Shown here: positions 9,600 to 21,790 of the stretch, piece by piece | Numbering within the stretch: position 1 is the stretch's first letter | How the letters are laid out: every line of letters starts with the position of its first letter | NCBI GenBank assembly: GCA_000320545.1 | Contig: ADNK01000289.1 | Span: forward strand, 1-48,967 | Reading direction: 5' to 3' | Length of the DNA: 48,967 nucleotides | Origin: Bigelowiella natans CCMP2755 | Taxonomy: Eukaryota > Cercozoa > Chlorarachniophyceae | Program-made: the position numbers and the translations under genes | The notes under the pieces: model-generated | Database searches by the model: none | What the model saw: only the letters and a program-made list of their open reading frames with translations | Told to the model about the DNA's origin: nothing

Positions 9600-11237
9600 A
9601 TATTTAATACTTTCTTTCATTCCGACTCCCTGCGTATATGCACATTTTATTATGTTGCATTCATTCTTTTAACGTGATTTTATAGGAAAGCAGCCTGGAT
9701 TCCACCAAAAAAATTCCATTAAGTGCCTCCGGGAACCCTGTAAATATCTCGGAAACGATAGAACCCTCCTCCTCATCCTCCTCTTCATCGCCTCGATCTG
9801 GTTGAAAGTTGGATGATGACAGATTGGCCACATCACATAGTAATGGTCCTTCGATTTATTTTGTGTTTGTCCTCTTTGATAGCGGGTTTGCGAAGGGACA
9901 AGGGATGCAGAATCGAAGCGAAGATTAACCTGAGAAAGGTCGCTCTTGAACAACCCAAAGGATTTGTGTCACATGTACCAAATTCTTGCCCCAATAAATA
10001 TGTGTGAATTGTGTAAAGGCTGCTGATGCGAGACTAACTTATTGAGCCATGAGCTCGTGATTCATACGTAACCACAGAACATGATATTACTTTCTAGGTA
10101 AAGGGCAATTTTCACGTAACACTTGGCCGGGCTGAGAAGGTAATAGTAAAAAAGGAACTAGACGAGGACATTGTGAAGGCTCTATCTAGTATGCTGCTCT
10201 GCTTTGCTTCCTATTGCTTATTTTACTTTATATTGGCAGCTTCCAGATGGCAGGCTCGTACACCACTTCAGTATGGCAGATGCAAAAATGTTCAGAGCGC
10301 AACATACAATCCATGAACTCAGGTGGTTTCCAGGCAGCTCTTCATTTTGAATCGCATGCCATATCTGATGTGCTCCGTTGCGCATGGTGGTGTGTACGTT
10401 CAGCTTTGGCTCTGAATATGAAGGTCGAAGGAATGCTCTCGATGGCCACATGTACTACCACGAAAACAACTGTTGGTTCTCATTTCATCTGAGATGGTTG
10501 ACATTGTTTTTGCTTTTCAAAGAGCGAGTGTCGGTGATTCCCCCGGTCATTACCAGTATTTTCTGAAGATTGTACCGACGCTATTCAAAGGCAGGAAAGG
10601 GTTTGTAGCCAACAACGCAACAGACTAACCAAAGGGTCTATCTGAGATCATAATTTGACGTTTGAATAATATAGCAACGTGATCGATTCGGCACAATTCG
10701 CGGTAACTCATCAGCAGACCCCGGTAAAGTAAACTATTGAAAGAGAGAGAGAGTGAGCAACGACCAGTGCGGTGATCGGTATCGTCTTATATCGTCATAC
10801 TTTGATTTCCGTCTTATTTACAGGTTGAAGTCGGAAGAAGAAATTCCGCGCACATCATACCAGGGGTATCTACCCCATTAGAATCATATTTGTAGTAATC
10901 ACGGATATGTGGGAGGGACGACGTCCAATGTATCACTCCAAATGCTACTCCATTAGGTATTCTTTGTTTATGAAATATCTGCATACATGGTGACGGTCAC
11001 AGAAACGCAAATGCACTGGACCAGTTTCCTGATAAGGTTTGCACTTTTCGCTTCCTTATGATTTAACCGCTAAGATGGATTCATAAAACGTACAGTGTGT
11101 GCGCTGTGGTCGGAGGCACATTTACAATCGCAGGAGTAGCCAGTGCGGTGCTTCATCACGGAGTCAAAGCTTTAGGGTGGAATAAAAAGAGTAGTGCGAT
11201 TGCTGCATCTGAACGCCGAACTATGCGTTTAGGATGA
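8889..11237 (+). CDS. Erv41/ERGIC2-like ER-Golgi cargo receptor
   Basis: Fourteen exons, all phase-consistent, give 316 residues: 8889-8982, 9051-9136, 9198-9254, 9438-9479, 9686-9739, 9903-9938, 10098-10139, 10240-10322, 10404-10471, 10525-10600, 10675-10723, 10824-10865, 10957-11036 and 11096-11237. Family hallmarks appear in order: the DFYPKYDSENVRSVQTTSGA start, a membrane helix, GCRIEAKINLRK-VKGNFHVTLG, IHELSFGSEYEG, PGHYQYFLKIVPTLF, IIPGVFFVYEISAY, and a second helix CAVVGGTFTIAGVASAVLHH (about 270-290). Proteins of this family cycle between ER and Golgi as heteromers with both ends cytosolic. The CC..C cluster typical of Erv46/ERGIC3 is not seen, which favours Erv41/ERGIC2. Exons are short, several only 36-57 nt. 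Confidence 0.9.
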
Positions 11238-11360
11238 TGGAAGTGGCGACGATGTTGAGCGAATTTTGCCATAAATGAATTACATCTTACGTTTCATAAA
11301 AGTTGATATTATAATTATAATTATATTGAATGAATTGAAAAGTTATGATTTGTTGCATCA

Positions 11361-12110
11361 TTGATGGATACATTCGATGCATGCATGAGAATAAAAAAAG
11401 TTGCACGATTGAGGAAATCCAGCCAGCCCCATGTGCATGAGTTAACTACTCCACAGGCGTATGTACGTCCACCTATGCACACATGTGCACATGAGGATGC
11501 TCCCACCATGCAGATGGCGGAGCTCTTTGTTGAAGATCGACCACAGGCTGGCTAGCTGGAATGAGAGAGCTCGCATGCGCACATGTTGCAGCATGTACGC
11601 ACATAGCCACAGTAGGCACTCGCTCGATGTGCGAGATCTGCCACTCAGCCATGCCTGTGCACATGTGATGTGGGCATGGCATGCATTTCATCCACAGACA
11701 TCTGCCGTGCGCATGCACAAAGCATGCATGGGCTTCCCCTCTGCTTCAGCCATGATGAAGACGCAACAATGATCATCAACTGTCAATCAATCATGACACA
11801 ATGTTTGCCAGGAAATGTGCCATCTCACTCTGGCGGCTCGCCGTCAGCAGCTGTCCATGAGCAAACACGATGAAAACAGTGTCACACACACGTGCCCATG
11901 TGCTAGCTGTTAGTTGACTCACAGGGACTCACAAGTCCACATGCGTGTGCGCGTGAGAAACACACGTGCCCATGCACACCACATGCACTTGGAAAGCACA
12001 CGTGCTCTGTTCATGTCCACACATGCACCAAACAAGCTACGACACATGTGCCAAAATGTGCATCATTCAGGAAAGGAATCCATGCATGAGCAAAGCAAGA
12101 TGACAATCTC
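11361..12110. other. Island of CATG/CACATG/TGCATG words
   Basis: About 750 bp dense in self-complementary alternating purine-pyrimidine words such as ACATGTGCACATG, GCATGCATG, TGTGCACATGTG and CACGTGCCCATGTG. It sits between the 3' ends of the Erv41-like and J-domain genes. Open frames through it are low-complexity and I do not regard them as genes. See the finding on recurring islands. Confidence 0.7.
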
Positions 12111-12553
12111 GAATGTTTCCAATGTCGGTCAGTCACAGCGGCAGCCACATGTAGCGCTTGACACGCCTAGTGAAGTGTCTGTAATTACATACCTCATTCT
12201 AGATGATTACCTAACATTATCTACAATGCAAGTGTTTGGAAGAAATCCGATACAGAGGCAATAGGCACACCGCCACCATTCGGTTTGCTCCAGTCCTCTC
12301 TTGACGATCGAGCGATTTCACTCACCCGAGAACAAGTACCATGGTGCGTGCCATTGTATGCCGTCCTAGTTCTTCAAATAAAAAATTGCGGCAAATTCAA
12401 GAAAGTCAACAGGACAGAAACCAAACAACAAATAGTTAATTCATTCTCCTTCGGAGTTTGTTTTTTGCGGATTTTCTGAGCTTACAGCCACTGAGCGGTG
12501 GAAAATATTTCTTATTTTCCCGTCATAGCTGTAAGACTGTTGTGGCAATGCTC

Positions 12554-13427
12554 TCAAAATGTGGTCAGGACGTACGGAAGTGGACTTTTGCAAGGCGCAT
12601 CTAGGCCCCTTCGACGATGCCCGTCTATTTCAGCTGCTCTGAAACACATCGTCGTATATGGTGGGGGGACATTCCTCTCGTCATTGAGATCTACAGGGAC
12701 CTCCTGATGGTTTTTATTTGTTGATGGAGACAGACTCGGTATTATCTTTCGATGGAAACAGACGAAAAGGGAGGAAAGCAACAGTATCTAGCCTCTCCTC
12801 CCCCCCCCCCCTCCAATTCCGCCTCTTCCCTTCTGATTCTACAGACATAGCCATACATACTTGCGCGCAAGTCGTAAATATACCACAAAATACGAGATAT
12901 AAGCTGTTGCAGTACTACCTCGCCTTCGCCCTCTTTCTCCACCGAAGGGATAATAACCTAAACAGTAGCAGCGTCAACATGGCCATGATGGCATTCATTC
13001 CGGCGATTAGCCCCATTCAACCAGAACAGCAGACGATGGATAGTGCGGGTATGTTACCATGAGCTCAAATCCATGAGTCTTTGCCCATCTAACAATTTCG
13101 TCCACACCGAAGAACACACAATTATCAGCATTGAGAAGACGAGAGTTGTCGGATGAGTCGAGCAGGTTTACACCGACCGTCGGCATCTTTTCCAACTGTC
13201 GATTAGTGCGCGGTCATCATGACCATCGTAGTTGGACGGTATGAAAACCTGACCCGTAGTCAAAACGCAGGCATCCTCATCATCACAAAACACAGTTATT
13301 CTCTCCATCACAAATCATGCTAAGAAGCGACTCCTCCACGGGAATCATATCCTTCTCTGGTCTACCACTCGATGACGATGACGATGGCGACTAGCACTTC
13401 TCTGAAACTATTCGGTAGTCCCCCTAT

Positions 13428-13458
<31 letters not shown>

Positions 13459-14632
13459 GCAACTGCCTCATAGAAATGTGTGTTGCTGCGATGATACCTG
13501 GTGTATCCATCTTCCAGGGTACCGCTGCGAGAGGTGTTTGAACATCACAGCATCTACATGCAACCCTGCCATCCACTCCAGATTCTGCGATATCCAAATA
13601 CCGTGGATGTGGATGAAGTCATCAAATGCGACGTAGTCTAGCCTCCCGACCATCTAATGCATACAAAAGTTGACAAGTGTCAATCGAGGAGGAGGAGGAG
13701 GAGGAGAAGGAAGAGGAAGAGGAGACGGAAAAAAAGTGGAAAGTATTCGTTCTCTCTTCGCCAACGGAGCAATGGATGGTCTCTCCAAATTGGTGTTATG
13801 CAGGTCAGACTGCGTTCTTGCCCATTAAAGATTTAAGTAAGGATGCACTTTTTCGTTGGGTATCTCTTTCCAGTAGATCTGAGTTAACATGGATACGAAA
13901 GAGCCCCAGTCATTCAACTTGAAGAAGAGACTACTCGGTTATTATTATAACTCCACCTCCGCGTATATCTTGTCTCCGACGGGGCGGTTAGACTCCTATG
14001 AACAACGGTAGCAGTAGGGTAGCAAAACCATTGCTCATCATTATATCCAGCGATTCACGTGATACCGCTGTCGTCGTTTTAACATCACTTCGGGGTGATA
14101 TAACGACAAACGGTAACAGCATATGCCACATTGACTATTGCTCGCCTACCTCTCTAATTCTTAGTCTCGCATTTTGCAACATCTCGTCGCCGCCGTCGTC
14201 GTATACCTAAAGGTTTGCTGCATGTGAGCATCATTACTGTGCTATTGTAAAACACTTCACTCGTAAATAACCTTCCGGAATCGTGGGCTAGAGAGGATTT
14301 GGTATGCGTGCAAAATCCTGCGATATCTGCGCAAAGTGGAGAAATTCAGAAGGGATCCTGCAAGGGGCGGGGAAGGGGCTACCGTTTATTGCTGTGCGGA
14401 TTTTTAAGGTCTTTATCCGGGTGAAACCTAATAGGTTGTAGTGCTTTTGAGTTTGTGCTATATCGGATGGAGGCTTGACTTTTTCACACCTAAGGGAAAG
14501 AACACGAAAGGCCGATCGAATATCTTTGTCTGTGGCATCTGGTCTCAATCCCAGTGTCTGATACAAATCCGCTGGAGCAGAGTCAGAGACTCCAGGGGAG
14601 GGGCATCTGAATATTATTACCACGGTCATCAT
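12554..14632 (-). CDS. J-domain (DnaJ-like) protein
   Basis: Exons: 14632-14490, 14427-14383, 14317-14272, 14206-14150, 13995-13957, 13917-13849, 13653-13498, 13401-13366, 13302-13249, 13195-13058, 12957-12847 (or 12861) and 12703-12554. The first three encode a J domain: DLYQTLGLRPDATDKDIRSA, then, across an intron, FHPDKDLKNPHSNK with the essential HPD at residues 50-52, then ILHAYQILSSPRFRK. J domains stimulate Hsp70 ATPases. The remaining 250 or so residues (for example LNDWGSFVSMLTQIYWKEIP and RLDYVAFDDFIHIHGIWISQ) match no Hsp40 substrate-binding domain I know, and there is no G/F region or zinc domain, so it is a class C J protein. The last junction is uncertain: an alternative ends a few codons after 12861. 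One intron (13918-13956) is only 39 nt. Confidence 0.8.
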
Positions 14633-15237
14633 CCATAGATGTAAACTAACAGAAGTTTGGCGGAAAATTCGACCACTACCTATCTGCCCATCCGATCAGC
14701 AATGATAAAATTGTAACCAATATATGGGTCTCTTGAACCAGTGGTCCTTGCATGTGGACGACAGCAATCCGTTTGTGCGAAGAGGTTCTTCCAGGATCCG
14801 GCAGTAGGTTGTGCCTAGTCTAATGATCGGTGCGAGCTTAGCATCTCAACAACCTCCTACTTCCTCCCCTTCTCCTGATCGGTGATCATCCATAGATCCC
14901 TTTCGTCGGAAGGGGGATGGGCATCGTTGGCGTTTTTGTCGTTGCGACAAGTGCATTTCCATGCCTCATAATCAAAATATAGTGCATATTTTGTGGAGAA
15001 AGAAAGATTTCTGGAAGTTAAGTTGCTGTAAGCACCACCTACCTACTCACATTCGAAAAGACTCTCTCTTCGCTTCGTCAATACCGTGCGCACAATCCAG
15101 CAGAGTAGCATGAGTTTCGGTATGGATGAGAGTACGTAATAGGGTTCCCCTATATTTACAAGTAGGCTAGACGAGGATGGTATGTGTAGGAAATTGCGTT
15201 GTTTTGGGGGAAGCTGGAGAGACGTAATTTCGTAATC
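14633..15237. promoter_or_regulatory. Divergent intergenic region
   Basis: About 600 bp between the starts of the J-domain gene (-) and the next gene (+). I see nothing that reads as coding. ATG-free pyrimidine-rich patches and a few TGCAT words occur, but no island. Confidence 0.4.
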
Positions 15238-16006
15238 ATGTCTTCTTCGTCGGATACAATAGTGAAACCGGTGCCACCTGGGGGGAACGGAGCAGTTGTG
15301 CAGGGGATTCCAGTGGACGGAAATTTCCAGGGTATTCAGTTTAGAATCCGAGTTTCGAGCTCCGGGAGTTGGAACATCCATGGCACCTACACCGATGCAG
15401 GGTTAACTTCTACTGCCGACATGTAGGAATGAAATGGTTATGATTACTCGGCTTCTTTCTTATTAAAACCACAGAGTGATGAACGGCGTCGCTTTCTATC
15501 GTAGAGGCACGTCAGATTACTACTTATTTCGGGAAGCACGAGGATCACAAGTGAGAATTGCGAAACTACCTTCCTTTTGAAACTTATCTCTACATTGCCA
15601 ATCAGCACGTCTGGTGGTTGTCAAGATGGGCGAATAACCGTGAGGGGAAGCGAACAGACTTTTTTTATGTGAAGGTATCTTGATTTCTAAGTTTATTCCT
15701 CGTAAATTTACCCATGTGCTGAACAGAGCGAGACAACACTGCCCCCTAGCCGCGGATGGAGACGCAATCAAGATTGTGTCGGATGGAGGCCCTTTCCTCA
15801 GATTACAGTACTTAGAATTTGATCATAACACGAAAATGTCCGATATCTACATATTTTGTCAATATATTTTGTTTCACATCCTGTAGGTACGTCGAGTTGA
15901 TAACAATCAAGCCATACCTGTCCAGCAAGTAACAGATCAACAATATGTAGCACCAACTTCTCATACATCAGACACTGGAAGCGTTATATTTTGTTCTTTA
16001 ATGTAG
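15238..16006 (+). CDS. Small protein with one W/GW-rich domain
   Basis: Five exons, phase-consistent: 15238-15422, 15475-15550, 15606-15674, 15727-15807 and 15887-16006, giving 176 residues. After an N-terminal MSSSSDTIVKPVPPGGNG there is one domain with the pattern GSWNIHGTYT, a Tyr/Phe-rich middle (VAFYRRGTSDYYLF), a paired tryptophan (VWWLSRWANN), TDFFYV, LPPSRGW and finally P-F-P-Q-I. I believe I have seen this succession (G-T-Y, WW, PP..GW, P.P.I), often as tandem repeats, in other protist and algal proteins, but I cannot name a family. It may be a small beta-rich binding domain. There is no signal peptide or membrane segment. The last exon is polar and Gln-rich. Confidence 0.7.
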
Positions 16007-16217
16007 AGTAGTTCCAATACACAAATGGCCTGCAATCAAAATTGCCGTAATCTTGTTAAAAACAAACACGTATCCGATCCAGATGGGAAAACAGCATGCA
16101 GCACCGCAATGGCTGGCGCATTTCTAGCTGCAAGCATGCCAAATTTATAATGTTATTCCGCCAAGGTATAATACGATGTTCTCTTACAATTATCATATCG
16201 TGCGTACACAGCATGCT

Positions 16218-16223
<6 letters not shown>

Positions 16224-16263
<40 letters not shown>
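16224..16263. repeat. (AT)n microsatellite
   Basis: About 20 TA units in the gap between two convergent genes, followed by a short stretch rich in ACATGT and TGCCCATGCACATA words. Confidence 0.9.
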
Positions 16264-16265
<2 letters not shown>

Positions 16266-16440
16266 TACTAGCTTGCACGATGCATCGCACGATACGCTAC
16301 ATGTTGTTGACATGTATGCCCATGCACATATACAGTACTAGCACATTTGGATTGGGTGTCATGCGCTCAAGCAGCTTCGCGTTGCATTGTAGTGAATATG
16401 TTATCATGATCTCTAATAATCTTGAAAACTTTTGCGTCTG

Positions 16441-19400
16441 CTACAATTGTCCTGTTATCTTTTGATTCGAAGCTTTCGGCGATCTAAGAACGCTGGCAGC
16501 ATATACTTCTGATTTGATATTCGATGAAAACTCTTGCATGGCCCTGCTCTGATACTGAAGGTCCCATGGTTTAGGCTCCTTGGTGTCTACTGTAGGGGGC
16601 CTGTGATTGATTTGTCAAAGCACATCAGTGAGAATAAAATCACATGAGAAATATTCACAAACCTTGACCGGCTCAAGGTTAGTCTCCGAAGAGCACTTGA
16701 CATTTCTTCTGCATTACGCTGAAAGTAAAGGTAGTAAAAGAAACGTTAGGATGAGCACAAAGGTAGGCCGAAAGAGAAAACCGCAAGCGTTTATGGAAGT
16801 GTAATGATGCCTTCTCCTCATAGTAGAATAAAGAAACCTTTACACTTAATTCTACGTCAATAGTTACTTTCTCCATCGGACTACTAGCTCGGACAAATTT
16901 TTGTGCGTAGGCAGCGGGATGTCCAGCTGACGGCTTTTGATAAGGAGGTGTAGTCGTGGCTTTGTCGCTCGTTGAGGATGCTGATTCCCACCCGTAGTCT
17001 TCGAACTCTTCCATCATCAAGAACTTCGGGATCATACGATAGCACGCTTCCTCCTGTTTTATGAATGAAATACAGATGTTGTCGTTACTACCCATACTGA
17101 TCGAGATATATTTATACAGGGAGCAGCTTGATAATACCAACTCAATTGGCAAATGACGCTTATTACCGAGAAATCGGCATTAGAATGTTCCGATGCCACA
17201 GAAGCAGCAGCAGAGAATGGCCTCCCCCGATTATTCCTACGCTTAGGTGTGATTCCTCCTGGGGATTTCATTTTGTCCTTTGGCGACGACGACGTGCTCT
17301 TGTGCCATGTGAACACTTTTTGAGGAGAGCTTGGCTCGGTTGGTGCAGCAAATCGGTTGGGTGTTGCAGCAAATCGCTTAGGTGTTGCAGCAAATCGCTT
17401 AGGTGTTGCAGCAAATCGATTTTTCGGTGACGCCATATTGCTACGCTTGTTTGGAGAACAACGCCGCGAAGCACTGATTGCCTGGTACGTAGGGCTCAAA
17501 TTTCTTGTGATTTGGCGCAGAGCTGTGGACGAAAGGTAAGAGGGTTGCTTCGAAGAGGAAAAGGTTCGCAAGGGGGATGTCATGGGGCGAGATCTTATGC
17601 TCGGTGACATACGCCTACTCAAGCTTTTCGGACTGAAAGGGGAGGCTGATCCGCTACCAGAGTTTCTAGTAGTTACAGACGACCCAACACCTACAAAAGC
17701 TGGAACTGATTTGCCCCGTTGAAAAGAAGCTATTTTCATTGTGGCAATCAAATCCTCCTTCTCTTTCTGCAGCTCGCTTTTGGGGGTCAACTCTTTTACT
17801 GGTGACACCCGTACCGTTGAGGCGTCACCGCGGAAGTCAAACTCAACGGGGGGGTTATATCTGCATATATTCAAAGTTAGATTTAGCGCTGGTTACTCGC
17901 ACTATATTAATAGAAAATTCCTAGGGCAATGATACGGTAGCTAGCAGTGCTTACTGAAGAAACACACTCTGGGATAAAAGCATTTTTCCACCCGGACAAA
18001 AGGGAGCGCAACTCACACTGATAATTACCTGGTACGGTGATGCGTATGGACTAAATCCAACCTGATTGAACATTCATGTAGAAGGTATTGAGCTCTGTAT
18101 GCTTTTGAGTCATATTATGCAGCACCACTAACCCCTCTCTCCTTTTGTATTGATTGTCTGGTACGACTGCTGGAATGTCAAAGTTCTTCAGTTGTCCCTC
18201 GGGCCTGCATACACCGCAACAAAATTCCTATTTTTAAGCTGTGACAACACATTCCAACAGCTTTTGCCTTCTTCAACTCTGTCTCAAGTATTCGCACATA
18301 CCAAACCGATTCAAGGTTGGGTTCTAATTGACATCAAAGCAAGCACACAACAGGAATTAAAAGAAATCGCATTACCTATTTGGTGCACGGAAGTCTGGTT
18401 CTTTTGGATCTTCATATTTAGTGCGGTGGTGAGTAATCGCGAGCTCCAGGGCATCGATTTTGCGCTGCTGCTTATCTGGGACCACCATCGACCTTTTAAG
18501 GCCTTTGAGGTTTGGATCTAGCTCCCTCTTCAGTATCTCCGATGGTGGTAACGGTTTCTCATACTAAGAGTTTATACGTATTAACTATCATATGTCGGAG
18601 ATGAAGACCAGTGATTCAAATTATATAAAATAATGCTTAATGGATACACCATACCTTAGAGTAAAGGGGCGTCACAGAAGCGTTTGCCGCTCGATACTTC
18701 AAGTGTTGGTTATCAGGATGGACGACGTCGACAAGAAAGTCCTCGTGCCTGATAATACTATTTAAGTCAATTCTAACAGTCTCTGGAAAGTTCTCCTCGT
18801 CATTTTGTTCGCTTAATATTTTATCGAGAACGACCCTTTTCTAAGCATGTCGTCATGGGACGCCGTTTCTCGAAATACATGGTCTTTCACCTCCTTTAAA
18901 AGTGGTCAATAGAGTGTAATTGGGCTATGTAGAGACAATGAATTAGGGCTATGGCAAAGACCTTTTTGAATTTTTCTGGCTCTCTTCTTTGGTGTAAAAC
19001 AGCGAGAGTTCGAACATCTTGATTGTGCACCTGTGCAAACCTGCCCGGAAACTTCCATTATGTACGGTTCATATCATAATAGCGATGCTCTTATCAAACA
19101 AGTCACCTAGTTTGAAATATGTCGTTCCTGTTTTGAAGTCTCTTCGGTCGAAAGACCAACTTCACTCTGGATCCTTTTGCCTCCTTACCAGTACGTCCGA
19201 AGCGTTGTTTTTGCTCGCGGTGTAGGAACCTCTTCATCAAACCCTCATTGTATCGCTTATCTGAAACAATTCACGTGAGAAATGGTCTGAAATTGCACCA
19301 GCGTCATGTACCATATCCTGGAGATTTGGAGCGCTTTGCTTTGCCCGTTGCCATGGCACTCTCAAAATTCGCCCCCCAACTTTTTGGCAGCAATAAGGAC

Positions 19401-19879
19401 AAAGAAGAGGATCCTCGATTCCGGATGTATCAGATCTACAAAGGCGTGCTATTCTGAAGATTCCAAGCCCATGGAAACCTTAAGGGGGGGTCTCTCAGTA
19501 GGTGTGCTGTTCGTTCGGGCACACGAGGAAGAGGGCACCACAATGGATTTCCGAGGTTGGGGCGTTGGGGCGAGGTGTGCGAATTCGAATCCCGGTTTTC
19601 CATCATACTGCGTGCTAAATTAGAGGTCGTTTCTTGAAAATCGGAAATTCAGATCTCACACAGCACGACAATATTTCAGAATGGATATGCTGGAATCGGA
19701 TCTCATTAATATAGATATCATCTGTATATATACAACTGCGACATATTCATTTTATTGGATATTACCTTTGTAAGGGCGGTAGCCTCCCAAGGATTAGGAG
19801 ATTCTAGCTGAAAACCTGTGCAACGTGTAACCGCTGAAGCAGGAGGAAAAAGTGTTCGTCGAGTCGTACCAAAAAGCAT
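16441..19879 (-). CDS. Hypothetical protein, 12 exons, Ser-rich with RFAATPK repeats
   Basis: Exons, phase-consistent throughout (2100 nt, 699 residues): 19879-19766, 19607-19525, 19435-19299, 19260-19107, 19040-18962, 18840-18655, 18563-18376, 18061-18029, 17860-17167, 17053-16838, 16718-16663 and 16600-16441. I do not recognise the protein. The N-terminal part has a Cys cluster (LLCPYCCQKVGGR) that might bind zinc. The middle is charged and probably helical (EKFKK, KRVVLDKILSEQNDEENFPE). The large ninth exon is Ser/Arg/Pro-rich and has four tandem RFAATPK-like heptapeptides, so it is probably disordered. The second exon's end was chosen for phase; an alternative ends at 19479. The intron at 19261-19298 is 38 nt. 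The true start may lie further upstream (see 20004-20309). Confidence 0.6.
17350..17421 (-). repeat. 24-nt tandem repeat inside a coding exon
   Basis: Three to four near-perfect copies of GGTGTTGCAGCAAATCG with a spacer. They encode RFAATPK repeats in the hypothetical protein above. Confidence 0.85.
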
Positions 19880-20003
19880 GCAAACGGTATGGTTTAGATA
19901 AAATTTGAATAGAACTTTTACCATGATTTTGTTGAGTTTATTTTAGTAAAACTAGCAAAAAACTACATTGTAGAACCCAACGCAGCATCAAGTAAACGCA
20001 ATA

Positions 20004-20309
20004 TTATACACGATAAATACCATTCATTTCTTGCCTGCATTGGGCCGAGATTATCGAGCCGTCCTGGAACCGATCCGCTCCCGTCGAAAACCATCTGCTG
20101 ATTGAAACGTCGTTGTTGTGCCTAACACTGGACACTGGGGAGGCTGGGTGGTCTCCCGTTTTTTCCGGAGTTCCACGCTGCTTGAGAACCTCCTGATAGG
20201 CCCGTCGCCATTCAATCGAAGGTGAAGAATCTAAGTTTACCCGTGTTAATGTGGTGTGAGCTAATGGTTTCTCGAACGATAACTCTCGCCAGAAATTCGA
20301 ACAAACAAA
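20004..20309 (-). CDS. Coding exon of uncertain gene
   Basis: An open frame of 101 codons ending in TAA, entered from a plausible acceptor (ACTACTCGTAG) at 20310. The peptide is balanced and protein-like (for example SIEWRRAYQEVLKQRGTPEK and SISRWFSTGADRFQDGSIIS) and unlike the noise frames around it. No ATG lies in the frame, so it must be an internal or last exon. It may be an upstream exon of the 16441-19879 gene, spliced out before its TAA (for instance a GT at about 20015), or the end of a separate small gene. The gene on the + strand begins only 190 bp away, which leaves little room for more upstream exons. Confidence 0.4.
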   Translation of the reverse strand, partial: FVCSNFWRELSFEKPLAHTTLTRVNLDSSPSIEWRRAYQEVLKQRGTPEKTGDHPASPVSSVRHNNDVSISRWFSTGADRFQDGSIISAQCRQEMNGIYRV

Positions 20310-20501
20310 CTACGAGTAGTGCAAAGGCACGTGAAGATGGGAGGGTTGTGCGTTTCTTGCTCTTGCAATCCCTGCCGTCCTGTTAGGACTAACATCCAGC
20401 TTAATGAATTAAAGGTAATATTACGGACGCAACACATCGTAGCCACACCGCTAAGTTTAAAGCAATCTATTAGACTTTATCTTAGTCGACTTGATGTTTG
20501 T

Positions 20502-21790
20502 ATGAAGGATATGGATATCTTGCTGATACGAAGCTGCGCAAGTGTCGGTGGATTATCCATAGATGAAAGAGTTATTTCGGGCATGCACTTTGAGATGGGG
20601 AGCGTATACCACGACTTATACTCCCTTGATAAGTACAATAAAGTCGGCATTGTTGTGCTTCCCGATGACGAAAAGGAAGAACTTTCCACGGACAATATAA
20701 TGGTCACGATGGCCGAGCCCGACAAGATAAAAACCATCTCACTCAAAGAGGTACTGAAACATTGCTCTCAAGCTCAAAAGCATTATTCCCTTGTCTAACT
20801 TGGATACCCTACACAGTTACTATCCGAATCTTTGGATGTAGTAGTACGCCAGTTAGAGGTCGCCAACCCAGGAGGAGCAATCTATTCTGGAATGTTCGGA
20901 GGGCACACCGAGCTCAAGGAGCAGCCAAACTCTCAATCTAATACCACAATGAGCAGACCTGAGATGTTGGAAGAGCTCTACAGATTTATAGGCTCGACAA
21001 GAAAACCATATGGAGAGCCATCAAAAGGAAAGGACGCGCTCAAGCCAATGCTGGAATATATTGACGAGAAGTAACCACTCCTTTTTCCATGCCCGCAACT
21101 ATTTACTTACAGTATTGCTGTTACAGAATTAAATGCACAAAGGTATCCCAGGATGAAACAAACGAAATGAAGAGAATTTTAGACATAGCGGGAGTCGGCG
21201 ATCCATTGAAGGGACTAAGCTTCGGTAAAACTATTCTATGCATGGCTTATGGAGAGTGTTGTACAGCAGTGATATAACGAAAACTTTCTTCCATTCTCGG
21301 CAGACGACATTCTCAAAGTATTCGACCATATGAGAAGATCACGGACAATGCGAAATACATTTTCGGAAGGAGATGTACGCACGATGGCAACGATGCTCAA
21401 GGTCTTACATAGTTTGCACAAAATCTTTTGACAGGACTTGTTTCATCTTTTCAATCGAATGATACCAGGACACCGGTTATCTCTCCCGTGAGTCTTTTCT
21501 TCAATTTCACTCCGACGCATCCAATCGTTCTTTGATAGCGATGACACAGGTGATGCTGCAGTACAATGCATTTATGTAGATCCATTTGAAATGATTTGTT
21601 TCTCTAACTTTAGCCTGTCGAGCTGACCACAGGAGCATTTGTCAGTTTGGTCCTACAACGCCTAGGAGTCTTCCCAGAGCATTTTTTTTGCACACCTATG
21701 GAATTTTCTTTTGGGGGAATATCAGAAGAGCATATGATGGGTGCAGCATTAGGTCCTGAAAGAACGCTTGACGCGGAGAAATTTCACTGA
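20502..21790 (+). CDS. Hypothetical protein with extremely short introns
   Basis: Six exons: 20502-20792, 20817-21070, 21127-21224, 21304-21411, 21435-21487 and 21614-21790, giving 326 residues. Reading frames are clearly protein-like (for example KVGIVVLPDDEKEEL, VVVRQLEVANPGGAIYSGMF and PVELTTGAFVSLVLQRLGVF) but I do not recognise the protein and see no membrane helix or known motif. The first intron is 24 nt (GTCTAACTTGG..CACAG) and contains an in-frame TAA. The fourth is 23 nt (or 33 nt with another donor). If these are not spliced, the gene carries a stop and a frameshift and would be a pseudogene. The first exon may begin upstream of the ATG chosen. Confidence 0.6.

Noticed and set aside
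11361-12264. Several 60-115 codon frames in the word-biased island
   Set aside because: Low-complexity His/Met/Cys/Ala-rich translations of CATG words, with no splice or start logic.
14441-14638. + strand frame opposite the J domain
   Set aside because: Antisense shadow of exon 1 of the J-domain gene, whose - strand reading carries a clear J domain.
19248-19457. + strand 69-codon frame
   Set aside because: Antisense to exons of the 16441-19879 gene, whose spliced reading is phase-consistent over 12 exons.
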